This document shows, in pieces, positions 8,248 through 18,177 of a stretch of 64,000 nt of DNA. This DNA is from Vulgatibacter incomptus (GTDB taxonomy: Bacteria > Myxococcota > Myxococcia > Myxococcales > Vulgatibacteraceae), in assembly GCF_001263175.1 (NCBI RefSeq), contig NZ_CP012332.1, positions 1 through 64,000 on the forward strand, given 5' to 3'. Numbering within the stretch: the stretch's first letter is position 1; each line of letters starts with the position of its first letter. The notes below the pieces were generated by a model, which was not told the origin of the DNA, ran no database searches, and saw only the letters and a program-made list of their open reading frames with translations. Both the position numbers and the translations under genes were made by a program.

Positions 8248-9894
8248 CTATAGCTCGATCACTAGCGGCAGCACGACGGGCTTGCGCTCGGTGCTCCGCT
8301 TATAGGCACGGCGGACGGCGCGGCGCACCTCCTCCTGCACCAGGGTCGTGTCGCCGCGGAGCACGGGGCTCAGGCTCTCGACCGCGGCGTGGACCTCCCG
8401 GCGCACGTCCGCGAGGAGGGCCGCCTCGTCCGGCACCGCGATCCCGCGGGCGGTGAGCTCCGGACCCCGGACCAGGGCGCCGGTCGAGCGGTCGATTACG
8501 ACCACGGCCGTGACGAGGCCCGTCTCGGCGATGAGCGCCCGCTCGCGGAGGGTGAGCTCGGGGACGTCGGGCCCGCCCCGCCTGTCGACGTAGACCCGCC
8601 CCGACGCCACCGTGCCGTTCACGAAGGCCCTGCCCCCCTCGAACTGGAGGACCTCGCCGTCGGTGATCAGGTGGCAGGAGCTGTCGGGGATCCCGACCTC
8701 GTGGGCGGTCTTCACGTGGCGAACCAGGTGCCGATACTCACCGTGGATCGGGACGAAGTGGCGCGGGTTGGTGATCCGGAGCATCAGCCGCTGCTCCTCG
8801 CGGTAGGCGTGGCCCGAGGCGTGGAGGTCCTCTGCGCCCTCGTAGACCACCTCCGCGCCCCTCATGGCGAGGCGGTTCACCATGTGGCCGATCGCGACCT
8901 CGTTTCCCGGGATGAAGCGCGAGGAGAGGACCACCAGGTCACCCTCGTCGACGGGCATGGGCGCGTTGGGATCGCCCAGGGCCATCCGCATCAGCGCCGA
9001 GCGCGGCTCGCCCTGGGCGCCGGTGGAGAGCACCGTGACCTCGTGGTGGCGGAGCCTGCGGCCTTCTTCCACGTCGACCACGAGGCCGAGCGGGATGTCC
9101 AGGAGGCCGAGCTCGCTGGCGATCCGCGTGTTCTGCTGCATGGAGCGGCCGACCAGCACCACCTTGCGGCCGAACAAGCGGGAGACGTCGAGGACCTGCT
9201 GGATCCGGTGGATGTTCGACGCGAAGGTGGCGATCACCACGCGGGATTTGGCCTTCGCGAAGATCTCCTCCAGGGCGCGGCCCACCTGGCGCTCCGAGAG
9301 ACTGGTGCCGGGGCGCTCGGAGTTGGTGGAGTCGGAGAGGAGCGCGAGGATCCCGTCGCCGCCGAGGCGCGCGAAGCGCTGCAGGTCCGTGGGGAGCTCG
9401 TCGATGGGCGAGTGGTCGATCTTGAAGTCGCCCGTGTGGACCACCAGGCCTTCCGGCGTGTGGATCGCGAGGCCGAGGGCGTCGGGGATCGAGTGGGTGA
9501 CCCGGACGCCTTCCACCCGGAAGGCCTCGCCGAGGTCCACGGAGCTGCCTGCCGCCAGCTCCGTGAGGGGCGCCCGGATCCCGAACTCCTCGAGCTTGGG
9601 GGCGAGGAGGCCCAGGGTGAAAGGCGAGCCGTAGACGGGGAGCGGCCGATCCTTGAGCAGGAAGGGCAGCGCGCCGATGTGGTCCTCGTGGCCGTGGGTG
9701 AGGACCACGCCCTTCAGCTTGTCGCCCAGCTCCCGCAGGTACGTGAAGTCCGGCAGGACCACGTCCACGCCCAGGGCCTCCGCCTGGGGGAACATGATCC
9801 CGCAGTCCACGAGGAACGCCTGGTCCTCCGACTCGAAGACCATGGCGTTGAGGCCGACCTCGCCGAGGCCTCCGAGTGGGATGATCCGGAGCAC
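8248..9894 (-). CDS. rnj: Ribonuclease J
   Basis: Metallo-beta-lactamase/beta-CASP ribonuclease (548 aa) for 5'-end-dependent RNA decay and processing. The zinc site HGHEDHIG lies near residue 67, HTGDFKIDH carries further ligands, and the beta-CASP part contains SDSTNSE and, later, FIPIHGEYRHL. The C-terminal domain ends in a basic stretch, AYKRSTERKPVVL. RNase J is common outside the Gammaproteobacteria, including in delta-type lineages. It heads the minus-strand run rnj-yajQ-rimO-cysQ, with 40 bases between rnj and yajQ. Confidence 0.92.
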   Translation of the reverse strand: MLRIIPLGGLGEVGLNAMVFESEDQAFLVDCGIMFPQAEALGVDVVLPDFTYLRELGDKLKGVVLTHGHEDHIGALPFLLKDRPLPVYGSPFTLGLLAPKLEEFGIRAPLTELAAGSSVDLGEAFRVEGVRVTHSIPDALGLAIHTPEGLVVHTGDFKIDHSPIDELPTDLQRFARLGGDGILALLSDSTNSERPGTSLSERQVGRALEEIFAKAKSRVVIATFASNIHRIQQVLDVSRLFGRKVVLVGRSMQQNTRIASELGLLDIPLGLVVDVEEGRRLRHHEVTVLSTGAQGEPRSALMRMALGDPNAPMPVDEGDLVVLSSRFIPGNEVAIGHMVNRLAMRGAEVVYEGAEDLHASGHAYREEQRLMLRITNPRHFVPIHGEYRHLVRHVKTAHEVGIPDSSCHLITDGEVLQFEGGRAFVNGTVASGRVYVDRRGGPDVPELTLRERALIAETGLVTAVVVIDRSTGALVRGPELTARGIAVPDEAALLADVRREVHAAVESLSPVLRGDTTLVQEEVRRAVRRAYKRSTERKPVVLPLVIEL

Positions 9895-10106
9895 GGGCCA
9901 CCTTGGCGCCGAGGACGACGCTTCGAGGGGGAAAAGGGGCGCTACCTACCACCCTGGCGCGCCAGGCGGCAAGCCGGCCGCCGCTATTTGGGGGTGGAGG
10001 TCCGGTCTCGCCCTGCGCCACCGATTGGCGAGGCGGTGGCAGGGCGGCGGAGGACTGCCCAACTTGGGGGACGGCGGGGCATGTCCCCGGGTGCGCGAGG
10101 TTCGTC

Positions 10107-10868
10107 TTGCACGCGACTGCCGTGGCCACGATCGTGCTCGGGTGCATCCTCGGCAGCGTCGTGGCGGGGTCGATCCTTCGCGCGCTGGTCCCGCAGCACC
10201 ACCTCAGCGAAGAGTCCCGGAGCGCCCTGAAGCTGGGCACGGGGATGGTCGCGACGCTGAGCGCCCTCGTCCTCGGCCTCCTCGTCAGCTCGGCGAAGAG
10301 CAACTTCGACGCGCTGAACGCAGGTCTCCGTGAGACGGGCGCGAGGATCATCACCCTCGACCGGCTCCTCGCCCACTACGGGGCCGAGGCGGGCGAGGCT
10401 CGGCGCCTCTTGAAGGACGTCGTGGAGGCGACGATCGAGCGGGTTTGGCCGGAGGAGGCGAGCGGCACTCAGCCGAGGCAGATGGGCGCCTCGATCGGTG
10501 CCCTCTCCAAGTTGATGGACCAGATCGATCGGCTGCCGGTCGAAGGCGTACAGGAGCGCGCCTTCCAGTCCCAGACCCTCGCGATGAGCACGCAGCTCAC
10601 CCTATCGTTTTGGCAGCTCGCGGAGAGGACCCAGACGGCCCTGCCGTTCCGCGTGCTCGTGATCCTCGTCTTCTGGCTCTGCATCCTCTTTGCCGAGGTG
10701 GGGCTCTTCGCCCCGCGGAACCTGACCGTGGCGGTGGTCGTCGCCCTGAGCGCGCTGTCCACGTCCGCGGCGATCTACCTGATCCTCGAGATGAACCTGC
10801 CGTTGACCGGGGCAGTCAAGGTCTCGAGCGGGCCGTTGCGGGCGGCTGCGGCGCAGCTCGGCAAATGA
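10107..10868 (+). CDS. DUF4239-type four-helix membrane protein
   Basis: A predicted inner-membrane protein of about 253 aa, similar in plan to the bestrophin-like DUF4239 family. It has two N-terminal helices (TIVLGCILGSVVAGSIL and ATLSALVLGLLVSSAK), a soluble helical region of about 120 residues (NFDALNAGLRETGARIITLD, then AHYGAEAGEARRLLK), and two C-terminal helices (VLVILVFWLCILFAEVGLF and AVVVALSALSTSAAIYLIL). There is no ATG in a good position. TTG 10107 is preceded by GCGAGG; GTG 10122 is an alternative. Its biological role is unknown. Confidence 0.7.
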   Translation: MHATAVATIVLGCILGSVVAGSILRALVPQHHLSEESRSALKLGTGMVATLSALVLGLLVSSAKSNFDALNAGLRETGARIITLDRLLAHYGAEAGEARRLLKDVVEATIERVWPEEASGTQPRQMGASIGALSKLMDQIDRLPVEGVQERAFQSQTLAMSTQLTLSFWQLAERTQTALPFRVLVILVFWLCILFAEVGLFAPRNLTVAVVVALSALSTSAAIYLILEMNLPLTGAVKVSSGPLRAAAAQLGK

Positions 10869-10895
10869 GCCGGCGCCGGGACGCTCAGAGCGTGT

Positions 10896-10933
10896 GAAGA
10901 AATCGGCCCCGCCGAAGCGGGCCCGCTTTCTTC
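10896..10933. terminator. Bidirectional hairpin terminator
   Basis: GAAGAAATCGGCCCCGC pairs with GCGGGCCCGCTTTCTTC around a CGAA loop. It separates convergent genes (DUF4239 on plus, BASS transporter on minus). It resembles the hairpin at 5336-5373, including the downstream tract CGCTCCTTTTCGTTTGCTC. Confidence 0.65.
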
Positions 10934-10986
10934 AACTCGCGCTTCGCGCGAGGGCGCTCCTTTTCGTTTGCTCGCCTCCGGCTCGC

Positions 10987-11016
10987 GAGAGTTCGTGAAT
11001 TTCTTCACGAACTCTC
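10987..11016. repeat. Perfect 13-bp inverted repeat
   Basis: GAGAGTTCGTGAA and TTCACGAACTCTC are exact complements around a TTTC loop. The repeat touches the stop codon of the minus-strand transporter (11015). A related palindrome, AGCTCGTGA/TCACGAGCT, is found at 30075-30097 after lipoprotein A. It may be an RNA 3'-end stem or a protein site. Confidence 0.6.
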
Positions 11017-11857
11017 AGCCGGGCTTCTCGAGCAGTCTGCGGACGATCCGCAGGTACACCGCCGTGACGATCAGGAACACGACCCCGTAGGGCACGAGGA
11101 TCGGGAGCGCCACGTTCTCTCCGACCTGGACCGAGGCGATGAAGAACGCCAGGCCCAGGTTGCGGGACGCGCTCTCCATCGCGAAGACGGTGCGCTCCCT
11201 GCTGTCGCCTCCTCCCACGGCGTGGCCGAGCGCCAGGGCCGCCGCGACGAACGCGGCCATCGCCAGGTACTCGCGGACGCCCAGCTCGACCAGCGCTCGG
11301 GCGTTGAAGACGAGCACCAGCACGAAGACTGCCATGAGGAAGAGGAGCGCCACGCGCGCGCCGGGACGCCGCACCTTTCCGGCCAGCTCGGGCCAGAGCG
11401 CGCGTGCGCCGATCCCAGCCGCGAACGGGACCACCAGGCCGAGCGCCACTTGTCGGGCGACCGGCATCGGCTCGACCTCCGCGCGGAAGCCGAGGGCTCT
11501 GCCGAGCAGCACGATCGTGACGGGCGTGGTCACGACCGCGAGGACGGAGAGCACGATGTGGATCGCGCCGGCCGTCTCGCGTTGCCCGCCTGCCTGCGTG
11601 ATCCGCCGGAAGGCGAGGGGCGCGATCGGGCAGGCGGCGAGGAGCGCGACGGCGCCGACCACGGGGCGGAGGGGCCGGATGAGGACGATCACGATCCACG
11701 CCGCCACGGGCACGAGCACGTCCACCGCGATGAACGCGCGCACGAAGAGCATCGGCCGTCGCCGCAGGTCGAGGAGCCCTCGAACGTCGACGCCGAGCCC
11801 CTCCATGAGCATCAGGCAGACGAGGGAGATCGTCGTCACAAGCTTCAGGACGTCCAT
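11015..11857 (-). CDS. Bile acid:sodium symporter (BASS/SBF) family transporter
   Basis: A 280-aa integral membrane protein with about nine hydrophobic helices, resembling the BASS (SBF) superfamily. Supporting stretches are CPIAPLAFRRITQAGGQ with its helix-break Pro/Gly pattern, and ESASRNLGLAFFIAS, which corresponds to the conserved E-x-G-x-Q/R-N-x-x-L/A segment of SBF proteins. The substrate cannot be read from the sequence; bile acids themselves are unlikely, and organic acids are more usual for bacterial members. The gene is monocistronic, convergent with the DUF4239 gene and divergent from the alpha-2-macroglobulin gene. Confidence 0.7.
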   Translation of the reverse strand: MDVLKLVTTISLVCLMLMEGLGVDVRGLLDLRRRPMLFVRAFIAVDVLVPVAAWIVIVLIRPLRPVVGAVALLAACPIAPLAFRRITQAGGQRETAGAIHIVLSVLAVVTTPVTIVLLGRALGFRAEVEPMPVARQVALGLVVPFAAGIGARALWPELAGKVRRPGARVALLFLMAVFVLVLVFNARALVELGVREYLAMAAFVAAALALGHAVGGGDSRERTVFAMESASRNLGLAFFIASVQVGENVALPILVPYGVVFLIVTAVYLRIVRRLLEKPG

Positions 11858-12071
11858 GGCGGCCTCATGACCTCAACCCCCCAGGCCCTCTCGCGCGCCT
11901 CAGAAGAAAAAGGGGCGGGGCGAAACTTATGCACGCCCGCTCTCGTCCGAATCACCGCTGTTTCGGGAAAGCCTGTGTGAATCACCGTTCAACGGCGCGT
12001 TCGTCGTTGGTATGATTTCGGATTGTCATGGCCGACGTCCCCTTGGCCTCGAACGATAGGTTCCATTCCGA

Positions 12072-15000
12072 ATGAACCGCCATACGCTCTTCCTTGCATT
12101 GCTCGCAGCCGTCATTGCAGTCGGCTGCCCCGGGAGCAGGCCCCCAGGGGTGATGAAGGCGGCAGAGACGACGGTGAAGACGCCCGCTCGCGGCTCGAGC
12201 TCGGCGCTCGGCTTTCGCTTGAGCAACGCCGACGACGGGATCCAGGCGATCGAGGAGCGGAAGGTCGCAGCGGCGATGCCGCTCGGGAAGGAAGACGCGG
12301 CGCGCTTGCTGGCCCGCCTTCCGAAGCTGGCGGAGCAGCCGGGCGACGCGGCGAGCTTCTCCCTGCGGGCGCGCTCGATCCCGGCGCCGCGCCCTGGTGT
12401 CACGATCGACGAGGCGTTTCCGCCGATCGAAGCCCCGCCCGCCGTGGTCGCGACGCCGACCGGGCCGCTCTCGGTCGATCGTTATGCGCCGGAGGGTGAG
12501 GTGCCGATCGCGCCGAACGTCTCCGTGACCTTCTCGGAGCCGATGGTGCCGATCACGTCGATCGGAGAGCTCTCGAAGGAGAGTGTACCGGCGCGGATCT
12601 CGCCGGAGCCGGAAGGAGAATGGAGGTGGCTGGGCACGCGCACGTTGGTGTTCCAGCCCACGAAGCGCATGCCGATGGCGACGTCGTTCTCGGTGACGGT
12701 GCCGGAAGGCACGAGGGCGATTAGCGGGCAAGCCCTCGCCGATGAAGTGAAATGGAGCTTCACAACGCCGCCGCCAGCGCTCGAGAGCTGGCTACCCAAG
12801 GGCTCCTCGGTGTCGCTCGAGCCGGTGCTCTTCGCGGCCTTCGATCAGGCGATCGATCCGGCGGCGATGTTCGACAACGTGGAGATTATCGCGGGCGATG
12901 CGAAGATCCCCGCTCGGCTCGCCACCCAGGACGAGATCGACGCGGACGAAGGCGTCCGTCGCGCAATCGAGCGGGCGGACGAGGGGCGCTGGTTCGCGTT
13001 CCGTCCCGAGCGCCGCCTGCCGAACGGCACTCGAGTCAGGGTGCGGATCGCAGAGGGCACGAGAGGCGCCGAGGGGCCGCTGCCCACCACGAAGGAGCAG
13101 TCGTTCGACTTCGAGACCTTCGGCCCGTTGAACCTGCGCCAGACGAAGTGCGGCTGGGACGATCGCTGCACGCCCTACACACCGTTCGTGCTGAGATTTT
13201 CGAACGAGCTCGACGGGGCGAGATTCGACCCGGAGCTCGTGACCGTCTCGCCCGAGATTCCGGGGATGAAGGTCTCCGTAGACGATCACGAGATCACGAT
13301 CCGCGGGCGCACCAAGGGGCGCACCGACTATGCCGTGGCGATCCACGCCGCGCTCACCGACGTATTTGGCCAGACGCTGGACACGACCGTTCCCGCGTCG
13401 TTCAGCGTGGGCCCGGCGGTGCCGCGCCTCTTTGGCCCCGAGGGCGAGATGGTCGTGCTCGATCCCGCGGCGCCGAGGCAGTACGTGGCCTACTCGATAA
13501 ACGAGGAGGCGCTGCGGACGCGTGTCTACGCGGTGACGCCCGAGGACTGGCGGGCGTTCGCGTCCTGGCGCAGCCCTTGGTCGTGGCAGCGCGAGGGCGC
13601 GCCACCAGGGCGCCTCGTGGTCGACGAGGTGGTTCGCCCACAAGCGGCCCCCGACGATCTCGCCGCGACGCCGATCGATCTCTCCGCGGCGCTCGATCAC
13701 GGCCTGGGCCACGCGGTGGTGTGGGTGAATCCGGCGCGCACGCGAAAGGGCTACGAGTACATCGAGGACGTGGTGGTCTGGGTGCAGGCGACGGAGCTCG
13801 GGATTCAGGCCTTCCTGGAACCGGATCGCGCCACGGCGTGGGTGACGAACCTCGCCGACGGGGCGCCGCTCGACGGCGTGGAAGTCTCGCTCCTCGGCGC
13901 AGGCCCGGCGGTGCCGACGAAGAACGGCCTGGCGACGCTCCCGCTCGTGCACGGCGGCTATCCCCTTGTGGCGAAGCGGGGCCGCGACACGGCGTTCCTG
14001 ACAGAGGGCCGGAGCGACACTGAGACCTTTGTGCAGCACAGGTACTCGCGCGCTCCGCGCTGGCTCGTCTTCGATGATCGCGGGATGTACAAGCCCAGCG
14101 AGAAGGTCCACGTCAAGGGCTGGCTCCGCGTCGCAGAGCTCTCGCGCGGCGGCGACCTGGTGGCGGCACCGCCGGACGAGCTGGGGGAGAGCGTCAAGTA
14201 CCTCGTGCGCGATCCGCGCGGCGCCGAGCTGACAGGCGGGCTCGTGACGATCGATGAGCACGGAGCGTTCGACCTCGCCTTCGATCTCCCGGCGAACGTG
14301 AACCTCGGCGAGGGCGAGGTCGAGCTGGAGCTGATCGGCTCCTCGCTGCCGAACACATGGAAGCATCGCTTCTCGATCCAGGAGTTCCGCAAGCCCGAGT
14401 TCGAGGTGAAGACGCGCGTGGGCGAGGGCCCGTACTTCGGCGCCGGCCACGCGATCGCCTCGGTCGTCGCGTCATACTACGCGGGGGGCGGCCTCCCCAA
14501 CGCTCCTGTGGACTGGACGATCACGCAGAACACCACCTCGTTCACGCCTCCGCACCAGCGTGATTATCACTTCGGCCCGGAGTCCAAGAGGTTCTGGTGG
14601 TGGCGCGGGCCCGGCGGCGAGGGAGGCAGGAAAGAATGGTGGTCTGCGCGCACCGATGCGGCGGGAGTTCATAGTCTGCGCTTGGACTTCGACGCCCGCG
14701 AGCCGGCATACCCGATTAGCCTCTCGCTTGCCTCGAGTGTCGAGGATGTAAACCGACAGCGCTGGTCCGGCCGCGCCTCGATGCTGGTTCATCAGTCGGA
14801 TCGCTACGTGGGCTTGCGCCTCGCGAAGAACTTTGTACGCGCTGGCGAGCCGCTCGCGGTCGAGCTCGTCGTCGCGGATCTAGACGGCGCGCTCATTGGC
14901 GGCAGGCCGATCGAGGTGCGGAGCGCCCGGCTCGAGAGCACGCGGCGCGGAATGGAGCACGTGGAGCAGGAGGTGGACGTGCAGCGCTGCGAGGTGAAGA

Positions 15001-18000
15001 GCTCCTCCGACGCGATGCCGCTCCGCTGCTCGTTGGAGACGAAGGGGGGCGGGCTGTACCGGGTGACGGCGGTGGTCACCGATGAGCAGGGGCGGCGGAA
15101 TCAGTCGACGATCGAGACCTGGGTGATGGGCGGGGACGGGCCGAAGCGGAGTGGCGTCGACGCCGATCGCCTCACCGTCATCCCCGACAAGAACGAGTAC
15201 CTGCCTGGGGAGACGGCGACTTTGCTGGTGATCTCGCCGCTGGCGCCGGCGGAAGGCGTGCTCACGGTTCGTCGCCAGGGCGTCGTGCATCTGGAGCGCT
15301 TCACGATGCGCGAGCCGTCGCAGACGCTGCAGGTCGCGCTCGACGACGCGATGGTGCCGAACGTGAGTATCTCGGTCGATCTCGTGGGCGCCGCGTTGCG
15401 CGAGGGGGCCGACGGCGAGGCCGATACTTCGTCGCCGCGCCGCCCCGCGTATGCGAGCGGCTCGGCCGAGGTGAAGGTCCTCCCGTCCACGCGGACACTC
15501 AAGGTGAAGGCGACGCCGAAGGCGCTGAGCCTTTCGCCGGGGGGTAGCACGACCATCGATCTCGAGGTGTATGAGCCGAGCGGGCGCCCTGCGAAGAACG
15601 CCGAGGTCGCGGTGATCGTCGTCGACGAGGCGGTGTTGGCCCTCTCGGGGTACGAGACGCCGGACCCGCTCGCGGTCTTCTACGCCGATCGATCCGCCGA
15701 CGTCCGCGCGCTCGGCAACCGTGAGAACGTGATCCTCGGGGAGCCCGCGGTCGAGCCCGGGAGGAGGGGGGGCGGGGAGGGAGGGAGAGGTCTTGGCCTG
15801 GGCGGGCTCGGGGCTCGGGGGGCGAGCGCAAAAAGATCCTGAGCGCGGGGCTGTTGGGCAACCTGGGCGACCCGGGTGAGACCGCCGACGCCTCACCGAT
15901 CGACGTGCGCGTAGACTTCTCCTCGCTCGCGCTCTTCGCGCCTCGGGTGCGGACCGACGCGAGCGGCCGCGCCACAGCGCCGGTGAAGCTGCCCGACAAC
16001 CTCACCCGCTACCGGGTGATGACGGTCGCCTCCGCTGGGGCCAACTTCTTCGGCTCGAGCGAGGCGACGATTACGGCGCGGCTGCCGCTGATGGTCAGGC
16101 CGAGCGCGCCGCGCTTCCTCAACTTCGGCGACGCGTTCGATCTCTCCGTGGTGATCCAGAACCAGACCGACGCGCCGGTGGACGCAGACGTGGTGGTGCG
16201 CGCGACGAACGCCACGATCCGCGACGGCGCCAAGCGCGTGACGGTGCCCGCGAGCGATCGTGTCGAGGTCCGCTTCCCCGCATCGACGCGGAGGGCGGGC
16301 AAGGCGCGCTTCCAGTTCGGCGTCGCTGCGCCGGGCTTCGCCGACGCGAGCCAGCTCGAATTGCCCGTCTACACGCCTGCGACGACGGAGGCCTTCGCGA
16401 CCTACGGAGAAATGGACGCAGGAGCGATCGCCCAGCCGGTGAAGCTGCCGGAGGGGGTGTTCACGGAGTACGGCGGCCTCGAGATCTCGACCAGCTCGAC
16501 GCAGCTCCAGGCCCTCACCGACGCCGTGCTCTACTTGGTGAAGTATCCGTTCGACTGCAACGAGCAGGTGGCCTCGCGCGTGATCGCGATCGCCGCCCTG
16601 CGCGACGTTCTTTCGGCGTTCCAGGCGGGGGGCCTGCCCTCGCCCAAGGAGCTGCGGGCCTCGATGGAGGACGATCTCGAGCGCCTGGCCCGCGCCCAGG
16701 ACAGCAGCGGAGGCTGGGGCTTCTGGCCGGGCCAGAAGGAGACGTGGCCGTATCTCTCGGTCCATGTCGCCCACGCGCTCGTCCGCGCGAAGGAGAAGGG
16801 CTACGCGCTGCCTCCCGACACGCTCGGGCCCGCGATGGCCTACCTGCGCAAGATCGATTCTCACATCCCTGCCTGGTATGGGCCGGCGGCTCGCCGATCG
16901 ATCGTCGCCTACGCGCTCTACGTGCGCGGGCGAATCGACGACGCCGATCCCGCGCAGGCCAGGCGGCTGATCGAGGAGGCAGGCGGCGTGGAGAAGCTGC
17001 CACTCGAGGCGCTGGGCTGGATCTGGCCCACGCTCTCCGGCGACAGCGAGGGCGCGGAGATCCGCCGCCACATCGGCAACCGGGTCACCGAGACCGCCGG
17101 CGCCGCCCATTTCGTCTCCAGCTATGGCGACAAGGACTGGGTGCTCCTCCACTCCGATCACCGCGCAGACGGCGTGCTGCTCGAGGCGCTCATCGGCGAT
17201 CAGCCGCGCTCGACGCTGATCCCGAAGCTCGTCAAGGGGTTGCTCGGGGATCGCAAGGCGGGCCGCTGGACGAACACCCAGGAGAACGCCTTCGTCCTCC
17301 TCGCGCTCGACCGCTACTTCTCCACGTACGAGAAGGTGACGCCCGACTTCGTCGCGCGGGTGTGGCTCGGCGATCGCTGCGCTGGCCAGCACGCCTTCCG
17401 TGGCCGGACCACCGAGCAGAGCGAGCTCCGCGTCCCCATGTCGTGGCTCGCGGAAAACGCGGCGGACACGCAGGCGCTCACTATCGGCAAGGATGGCCCC
17501 GGCCGCCTCTACTTCCGAATCGGCATGCAATACGCGCCGACGGACCTGAGGCCGATTCCGCTCGATCGTGGCTTCGTGGTCTCGCGCGCCTACGAGGGCG
17601 CCGATCGCTCCGACGACGTGAGGCGCGACGCGGACGGCACCTGGCGGGTCCGGCTCGGCGCGAGGGTGCGGGTGCGCGTGTCCATGGTCGCGCCGGCGCG
17701 TCGGCACCACGTGGCGCTCGTCGATCCGCTGCCAGCGGGCTTCGAGCCGCTGAACCCGGCGCTCGCCGTCACCGGCGAGGTCCCGAAGGATCCAAAAGGC
17801 GAGAGGGACGCCGAGACGGGGGGAGGTTGGTGGCGCTGGCTCTGGACGCGAACGTGGTACGAGCACCAGAACCTGCGCGACGATCGCGCGGAGGCCTTCG
17901 CCTCCCGCCTCTACGAGGGCGTCTGGGACTACACCTACGTCGCGACCGCGACCACGCCCGGCACTTTCGTCGTGCCTCCTCCCAAGGCCGAGGAGATGTA

Positions 18001-18052
18001 CGCCCCCGAGACCTTCGGCCGCGGAGCGGGAGATTGCGTGATCATCGAGTAG
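12072..18052 (+). CDS. Bacterial alpha-2-macroglobulin lipoprotein (one frameshift)
   Basis: A very large cell-envelope protease-trap protein, about 1990 residues once one frameshift is bridged. The N-terminus MNRHTLFLALLAAVIAVGC is a lipoprotein signal (lipobox AVGC). An Ig-like domain follows (VSVTFSEPMVPITS), then macroglobulin domains (WLVFDDRGMYKPSEKVHVKG). After the shift come SLALFAPRVRTDASGRATAP, the LPDNLTRYRVMTVA segment, and the thioester site YPFDCNEQ (codons 16556-16567), which marks a thioester-forming member. The first part reads in frame 3 to a stop at 15842; the rest reads in frame 2 (ERKKILSAGLLGNLG). They join in G-rich runs at about 15770-15822, a -1 change. No pbpC-like penicillin-binding partner is next to it. 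Confidence 0.88.
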
Positions 18053-18177
18053 GGGCCTCTGGCTCTCGAGGTTGGGCGAGAGGCGCTGCGCAAATAGCGG
18101 GACCGGGCCGCGCGTTTCGCAATGGCCTGCCTCGCGGATTGCGCCCTCACGGCCCGTTGGGTAGGTTGCGCGACCCC

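Noticed and set aside
16744-18177. Extended uvrD start inside the alpha-2-macroglobulin gene
   Set aside because: This is the off-frame of the macroglobulin gene. Helicase sequence begins at ATG 18178.
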